Source: CAZABP01 sp964483245 (GTDB lineage Bacteria; Planctomycetota; UBA1135; UBA2386). Taken from it: DNA of 64,000 nucleotides. The translations under genes were made by a program, and so were the position numbers. The notes beneath the pieces were generated by a model. It did not search any database. It was not told the origin of the DNA and saw only the letters and a list, made by a program, of their open reading frames with translations. Of this stretch, positions 59,658-64,000 are shown piece by piece; position 1 is the stretch's first letter; each line of letters begins with the position of its first letter. The stretch lies in contig CAZABP010000014.1 in assembly GCA_964483245.1 (NCBI GenBank), forward strand, positions 1 through 64,000. Reading direction: 5' to 3'.

Positions 59658-61037
59658 ATGTACGGAGCCATGAAGCGACACGAGATCCAGATCCGACGAA
59701 AAGCCGGTCAGACCCATCACCAGATCGCGCGCGAGGCATCGGTCTCTCTGCGCACGAGCAAACGCGTCTTGAAGGAGCCCGAGGTCACGAGCGGCTCAAG
59801 GCCGACGACGAGACGACCTGGTCGTCCGAGCAAGGTCGCGGCGCACCGTGCGTTCGTCGCCGCGCTGCTCTCCGCAGAGCCTGAGCTGCCGACGCTGGAG
59901 GTGCTGCACCGAGCCCGGCAGATCGGCTACTCCGGCGGGAAGTCGGCGCTCTACGACTTGGTGCGCGAGCTGCGACCGACGCGGGTGACGCCCTTGGTCC
60001 GTTTCGAAGGGCTGCCCGGCGAGTTCAGTCAGCACGACTTCGGCGTCGTCGACGTCCAGTACGTCAGCGGCGAAGAGGAGCGCATCACCTTCTTCGCGTC
60101 GCGGCTCAAGCACTCGCGGTGGGCTGCCGTGCACGTCACGCCTGACCAGCGCGTCGAATCTTTGGTCCGCTCACTCCTGGCATCATTCGAAAGCTTCGGT
60201 GGCGTGCCGCTGATGGCGGTCTTCGACAACCCGAAGACCGTCGTGGCCGGGCGCAAGGGCAAGGAGATCCGGTGGAACGAGACCTTCGCCCGGGTCGCCA
60301 TCGACTTCCGTTTCGCGCCGGAGTTGTGCTCGCCGCGTCGCGCGAATCAGAAGGGCGCCGTCGAGAACCTGGTCGGCTTCGTGAAGAACGGCTTCTTCAA
60401 GGTGCGTCGCTTCCACGATCGAGCGGACCTCGACCGTCAGCTCGGGGAATGGCTGCATGAAGTCAACGAAGTGCGACCCTCGCGAGCGACGGGAGTACCG
60501 CCGAAGGAGTTGCTCGCCGCTGAGCGCGCGCGCCTGCGGCCGATGGCGATGCCGGCGGCGGAGTACGCGTTGAAGGTGCCCGTGTTCGTCGGTCCGACGG
60601 CGCGCGTCAGCTACGAGGGAGCCCTCTACTCGATGTCGCCGAGGACCATCGGCTGGAGCGCGACGCTGCATCTGTACGCCGACCGCGTGCGCATCGTCGC
60701 GGGCTCGCACGTCGCGGAGCATCCGCGGCAGCCCAAGGGCAGCGAGAGCGTCGACGGCGCGCATCGAGCGGAGATGCTGTCCTTGGTCTCGGGTGAGCGC
60801 GCGAAGCGCTACTTCAAGCGTGAGCAGATCCTCGGCCTAGGCATCGACGCCGAGACGCTGCTCACCGAGATCGTGCACCGGCATCCGCGCAGCTGGTACG
60901 GCGAGGTCGAGATCCTGTTCGACCTGCTCGAGACCTTCGGTCAGGAGCGACTGCGCAACGCGCTGCGCGTCGCCGTGCGGCAGAAGGAGTTCGCCGCGCT
61001 CTACGTCACCAGCTTGTTCGATCGGGAGGTCGTGTGA
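59658..61037 (+). CDS. istA: IS21-family transposase IstA
   Basis: This 459-residue transposase has an N-terminal helix-turn-helix (KAGQTHHQIAREASVSLRTS) and a DDE integrase core. The catalytic triad is visible as Asp127 in QHDFG, Asp190 in VFDNPKT and Glu236 in GAVENLV. The C-terminal beta-domain has PVFVGPTARVSYEGALYS. It cuts and joins the ends of the element. The GTG of istB overlaps the stop (GTGTGA), as usual for IS21. Nothing is broken. A start four codons later (59670) is possible. Confidence 0.96.
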   Translation: MYGAMKRHEIQIRRKAGQTHHQIAREASVSLRTSKRVLKEPEVTSGSRPTTRRPGRPSKVAAHRAFVAALLSAEPELPTLEVLHRARQIGYSGGKSALYDLVRELRPTRVTPLVRFEGLPGEFSQHDFGVVDVQYVSGEEERITFFASRLKHSRWAAVHVTPDQRVESLVRSLLASFESFGGVPLMAVFDNPKTVVAGRKGKEIRWNETFARVAIDFRFAPELCSPRRANQKGAVENLVGFVKNGFFKVRRFHDRADLDRQLGEWLHEVNEVRPSRATGVPPKELLAAERARLRPMAMPAAEYALKVPVFVGPTARVSYEGALYSMSPRTIGWSATLHLYADRVRIVAGSHVAEHPRQPKGSESVDGAHRAEMLSLVSGERAKRYFKREQILGLGIDAETLLTEIVHRHPRSWYGEVEILFDLLETFGQERLRNALRVAVRQKEFAALYVTSLFDREVV

Positions 61038-62068
61038 AGCCCGCATCGATTGATCTCGAGCAGCTGCTGCGCCGCCTGCACCTGCCGACCGTGCGCCGGC
61101 TATACGCCGTCCTCGAGGAGCGCGCCGAGAAGGAGGAGATGAGCTACCGCGACTACCTCGCGATCCTGATCGCCGAGGAGGTCGCACATCGCGGTCAGAC
61201 GCGTGTACGTCGATCCGTGCACCAAGCGCGCTTCCCCTTCCTCGCGACCATCGAAGAGTTCGACTTCACCTTCCAATCCTCGGTGAAACTCTCGCTCCTG
61301 GGCTCTGCTCTCGGACCCGAGCTCATCAGCGAGGGCAGAACCATGGTCCTCTGCGGCCCCTCGGGCACCGGCAAGACGCACCTCGCGATCGCCATCGCCT
61401 ACCGCGCGATCCAGAACGGCGGCGCCGCCGTGTTTCGCGAGGCGAACCACCTGATCGAGGAGCTCTCGGAGGCGACCGGTCGTGGCACGCTGCGCGAGGC
61501 CATTGAGCCGTACCTGCACACCGACGTGCTGGTGATCGACGAGCTCGGTTACCTCACCTACCCCCAGGACGCCGCCAACGTCCTCTTCCAGGTCGTGAAT
61601 CAGCGCTACCTGCAGAAGAAGGCGATCGTCATCACGACCAACAAGCCGCTCGAGAAGTGGGCCGCCGTGCTGCACGACAAGGACCTCGCTGAGGCCATCA
61701 TCGACCGCGTCCTCGCTCGCGGTAGGCTCATCGAACTACGCGGCACGTCCTACCGGACGCGCCACCTCAAGAACCCCAAGGACGACGGCACTCCTCTCCT
61801 CGATTCGAGTGCCAGAGTTTTCGGAATCAGCGGGCCAGAGTTTCAGGAACCCACAGCGCACACGCCGTGCGAGTCTTGCAACGGCGGCATGCAAGGTCTG
61901 CACGCGCCTGAAAACTGCATCGCGTGGAAAGCGTGTGCAGAGAATCTGAGGAACTCGCGGTGGTCGCGCGCGGCGAGCTTTCGCGGTGGCGCGCGCACGC
62001 ATGGGCGCACGCATCCCTTTGGCGGCACGGAGGTTGCCTTTCTGCTGCGCAGAAAGGCCCACGCATGA
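61034..62068 (+). CDS. istB: IS21-family helper ATPase IstB, with read-through into host DNA
   Basis: This AAA+ helper of transposition has Walker A in CGPSGTGKTHL (about residue 109) and Walker B in VLVIDELGY (about residue 166). The usual family end lies near RHLKNPKDD. From there the frame stays open through the right end of the element (61855), so the predicted 344-residue product carries about 70 residues from flanking DNA with no conserved pattern. The stop overlaps the otsA ATG (ATGA), which is accidental. The functional protein is probably the first ~250-274 residues. The GTG start is coupled to istA. Confidence 0.92.
   Translation: MKPASIDLEQLLRRLHLPTVRRLYAVLEERAEKEEMSYRDYLAILIAEEVAHRGQTRVRRSVHQARFPFLATIEEFDFTFQSSVKLSLLGSALGPELISEGRTMVLCGPSGTGKTHLAIAIAYRAIQNGGAAVFREANHLIEELSEATGRGTLREAIEPYLHTDVLVIDELGYLTYPQDAANVLFQVVNQRYLQKKAIVITTNKPLEKWAAVLHDKDLAEAIIDRVLARGRLIELRGTSYRTRHLKNPKDDGTPLLDSSARVFGISGPEFQEPTAHTPCESCNGGMQGLHAPENCIAWKACAENLRNSRWSRAASFRGGARTHGRTHPFGGTEVAFLLRRKAHA
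61809..61850. repeat. right-end double repeat of the IS21 element
   Basis: Two inverted copies of the left-end 19-mer lie at 61809-61827 and 61832-61850, each with two mismatches to the left copies. Both lie inside the istB read-through frame. Confidence 0.88.
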
Positions 62069-63612
62069 ATCCGGTAGAGAGGATCGCGATTGCGCCGGCG
62101 GCCGGCGAACGTCTGGTCATCGTCTCGAATCGCCTGCCCGTCCGGCGCGTCATGCGCCGCGACGGAGCGCAGAGCTGGCAGTTGAGCCCCGGCGGACTCG
62201 TCAGCGCGCTGCAGCCGATCTTCGCGCGGCGGGGTGGTACGTGGGTCGGCTGGCTCGGCGATGCGACGACTGCGCGCGAGCGGTCGATCGACCACGACAG
62301 CATGCATCTGCAACCGGTCTCGATCTCGACCGCTGAGCTCGCGGACTACTACGACGGCTTCTGCAACCGCAGCATCTGGCCGCTGTACCACGACAGCCTG
62401 CGGCTGCCGGCGTACCGGCGCGAGTGGTGGGATGCGTACGTGCGCCTGAACCGCCGCTTCGCCGACGCGGCGATCGCGCAGGCCGGGTCGGACGACGTGA
62501 TCTGGGTCCACGACTACCAGCTGCAGCTCGTGCCCGGAATGATCCGCGCGCGTGTGCCGAATGCGCGGATCGGGTTCTACCTGCACATCCCGTTTCCGCC
62601 GCTCGAGCTGATGGCGCAGCTCCCGTGGCGACGCGAGCTGCTCGAAGGCCTGCTCGGCGCCGATCTGATCGGATTCCAGACCCGCGACGCAGCGCGGAAT
62701 TTCCAGCGCGCGGCGCGGCACCTGGCGATGGCCCGCCCCGGGATCCGCCATTCGAGCCTGTCGTGGAACCGCCGCAGTGTCGAACTCGGCGTATTCCCGA
62801 TCTCGATCGACGTCGAGCGCTTCGAAGAGCTCGCACTCAATCCAGAGGTCCGTGCGGATGCCGAACGGATCCGTGCCGCCGCGGGCGGACGCAAGCTCCT
62901 GCTCGGCGTCGACCGGCTGGACTACACCAAGGGTGTCGACCACCGGCTCGAGGCATTCGCTGCGCTGTTGGCGCGCGGCCGCGGCGCCGAGGAGCTGGCG
63001 ATGATCCAGATCGCGGTGCCGACGCGGCATCGCGTGCCGGAGTATGCGACGCTCGCGCGGCGCATCGAGCAGATGGCGGCGCGCATCAACGAGGAGTTCG
63101 GCGGTGGCGAGCGCGAACCGGTGCAGTGGATCGCCGAGAACCTGCCGCCGCACGCATTGGTCGCGCACTACCTGGCCGCCGACGTGCTGGTGGTGACGCC
63201 GCTGCGCGATGGGATGAACCTGGTCGCGAAGGAGTTCGTCGCCTCGCGCCTCGACCACAGCGGCAGACTGGTGTTGAGCGAGTTCGCGGGCGCTGCGCAG
63301 GGGCTCCGCCACGCCGTGCTGGTCAATCCGCACGATTTGGAGTCGCTGGCAAACGCGATGGAACGCGCGGTCAGCATGGATCCCGCTGAGGCCGGTTGGC
63401 GGATGCGGGTCATGCGGGAGTACGTCCGGCGGCACGACGTGGATGCGTGGGCCGACGCGTTCCTGCGCACGCTGGCGCGGGCGACCGGCGAGCGCCGGGC
63501 GCGCCAGCTGCAGGCCCGGCGCAAGGCGATCGCGCCGGCTGCGGCGAGCGAAGGACGGACCATCCGCGTGCTGCGGCGGGTCGGGCAGGTAGCTCCGGCG
63601 GCGAACTGGTGA
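62065..63612 (+). CDS. otsA: alpha,alpha-trehalose-phosphate synthase (GT20)
   Basis: This 515-residue retaining glycosyltransferase makes trehalose-6-phosphate from UDP- (or GDP-) glucose and glucose-6-phosphate. IVSNRLPVR, GTWVGWLG, IWVHDYQLQLVPGMIR, FYLHIPFPPLEL, GVDRLDYTKGVDHRLEAF and TPLRDGMNLVAKEFV are signature blocks and include the nucleotide- and phosphate-binding residues. GAAAGG lies about 8 nt before the ATG. The IS insertion ends about 205 nt upstream and may have separated the gene from an old promoter. A GH65 gene follows, so the locus handles trehalose or related disaccharides. An otsB phosphatase is not seen. Confidence 0.96.
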   Translation: MNPVERIAIAPAAGERLVIVSNRLPVRRVMRRDGAQSWQLSPGGLVSALQPIFARRGGTWVGWLGDATTARERSIDHDSMHLQPVSISTAELADYYDGFCNRSIWPLYHDSLRLPAYRREWWDAYVRLNRRFADAAIAQAGSDDVIWVHDYQLQLVPGMIRARVPNARIGFYLHIPFPPLELMAQLPWRRELLEGLLGADLIGFQTRDAARNFQRAARHLAMARPGIRHSSLSWNRRSVELGVFPISIDVERFEELALNPEVRADAERIRAAAGGRKLLLGVDRLDYTKGVDHRLEAFAALLARGRGAEELAMIQIAVPTRHRVPEYATLARRIEQMAARINEEFGGGEREPVQWIAENLPPHALVAHYLAADVLVVTPLRDGMNLVAKEFVASRLDHSGRLVLSEFAGAAQGLRHAVLVNPHDLESLANAMERAVSMDPAEAGWRMRVMREYVRRHDVDAWADAFLRTLARATGERRARQLQARRKAIAPAAASEGRTIRVLRRVGQVAPAANW

Positions 63613-63671
63613 CTTGGCGGACAGCGCGGCGGTCCGGGGCCCGGCCTGTGCGTCGAGGCCGGTAGCGAACC

Positions 63672-64000
63672 GTGGGCAGGGCAGCGGCGCGACCGTTCAC
63701 GGACTCCGGGTCGCCGCGAGGTTCTCAGCGCGAACGGTTCCACGCCGCCGGCTGGCAGCTCGTCTACGAACGCTTCGTGCCGGACCTGCAGCCACTGCGT
63801 GAGGCGCTGTGCGCGCTCGGCAACGGTTGCTTCGTGACCCGCGGCGCGTTCGAGGAGGAGACGGCCGGCGGCGTGCACTACCCGGGCACGTACCTGCACG
63901 GCGGCTACGACCGCCTGCAGAGCGAGATCGCCGGCCGGGTCATCGAGAACGAAGACCTCGTGAACTGGCCGAACTGGCTGCCGCTGTCGTTCCGACCTGC
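63672..64000 (+). CDS. GH65-family disaccharide phosphorylase/hydrolase, N-terminal part (cut by window edge)
   Basis: The frame is open from a GTG at 63672 to the edge, 109 codons. REALCALGNGCFVTRGAF, GTYLHGGYDR and VIENEDLVNWPNWLPLSFR are the N-terminal blocks of GH65 proteins (trehalose, kojibiose or maltose phosphorylases). The catalytic domain lies beyond the window. Which sugar is used cannot be told. The pairing with otsA suggests trehalose or trehalose-6-phosphate turnover. The start is uncertain because no ATG is available upstream of the conserved part. Confidence 0.82.
   Translation, partial: MGRAAARPFTDSGSPRGSQRERFHAAGWQLVYERFVPDLQPLREALCALGNGCFVTRGAFEEETAGGVHYPGTYLHGGYDRLQSEIAGRVIENEDLVNWPNWLPLSFRP

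Larger units (their letters stand above)
59526..61855 (+). mobile_element. IS21-family insertion sequence, complete, with 5-bp target duplication
   Basis: The element is 2330 nt long. It starts TGTCGGTTCC and ends as the reverse complement of TGTGGGTTCC. The 5-bp direct repeat GCGCA (59521-59525 and 61856-61860) flanks it on both sides, a perfect target duplication. Each end carries two copies of a ~19-bp repeat. istA and istB are both intact inside. The copy looks recent, since the duplication is perfect, the genes are unbroken and it sits between a cytochrome gene and otsA. The istB frame has no stop inside the element. Confidence 0.95.

Noticed and set aside
61856..62068. C-terminal extension of IstB as a real domain
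   Set aside because: It is encoded by flanking host DNA beyond the target duplication and has no conserved pattern.
1..64000. CRISPR array or prophage
   Set aside because: No regularly spaced repeats, cas genes or phage structural genes were seen; the only phage-related family is DUF5131.

Overview
The window is GC-rich bacterial chromosome, densely packed, with many start/stop overlaps of 1-4 nt. A run of 10 Ns inside pgk shows it comes from a draft or metagenome assembly. The gene content suggests a planctomycete-like bacterium. The clues are a DUF1800 + DUF1501 (Tat-exported) pair, secreted FG-GAP/VCBS proteins, a VIT-vWA surface protein, a vanadium haloperoxidase-type enzyme, an ECF sigma factor carrying a huge extracytoplasmic extension, an FHA Ser/Thr kinase and few strong Shine-Dalgarno sites. 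This placement is inference; no 16S rRNA gene is present.

Layout. 1-2780: 3' end of rpsA, a lipoprotein gene and tyrS. 2.8-8.0 kb: a secreted copper-radical oxidase whose signal peptide is encoded by a (TC)13 tract, an FG-GAP protein and a clan GH-A glycosidase. 8.0-9.7 kb: a two-gene accessory cassette (DUF5131 three-Cys protein and TcmP). 9.8-12.3 kb: a tetraheme cytochrome and a DUF1573-like lipoprotein. 12.8-15.6 kb: DUF1800 and DUF1501. 15.7-22.0 kb: an NtrC-type two-component pair, a peptidoglycan amidase, and an RsbW-like kinase / SpoIIE phosphatase / CheY receiver operon. 22.1-30.8 kb: a Gfo/Idh/MocA oxidoreductase, a radical SAM protein, a MoaD-MoaE fusion, a minus-strand operon (FHA kinase, DUF167, purine nucleoside phosphorylase, PurN) and tilS. 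30.8-35.8 kb: gap-pgk-rpe-accD-truD, a central-metabolism block. 35.8-39.1 kb: a VIT-vWA protein, tRNA-Asn and two antitoxin-like genes. 39.3-59.5 kb: envelope, sensory and hypothetical genes, including a membrane-anchored ECF sigma fusion, an OmpR-type two-component system, a vanadium haloperoxidase and a diheme cytochrome. 59.5-61.9 kb: a complete IS21-family element. 62-64 kb: otsA and the start of a GH65 gene, a trehalose/alpha-glucoside locus.

The most unusual finding is two genes that read cleanly through an in-frame TGA: a rhodanese (TGA at 51271) and an FG-GAP protein (TGA at 40425). In both, the TGA sits beside or within a Cys motif and is followed by a potential SECIS-like hairpin. 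They are best read as selenoproteins, the FG-GAP one with a Sec-Cys pair. A second finding is a repeated promoter-like block, TANNNT followed by GCCGCG. It lies before the tRNA and several genes, and in five or six genes it ends directly at the start codon, which implies leaderless transcripts. A third is the (TC)13 contingency-type tract in the oxidase gene.
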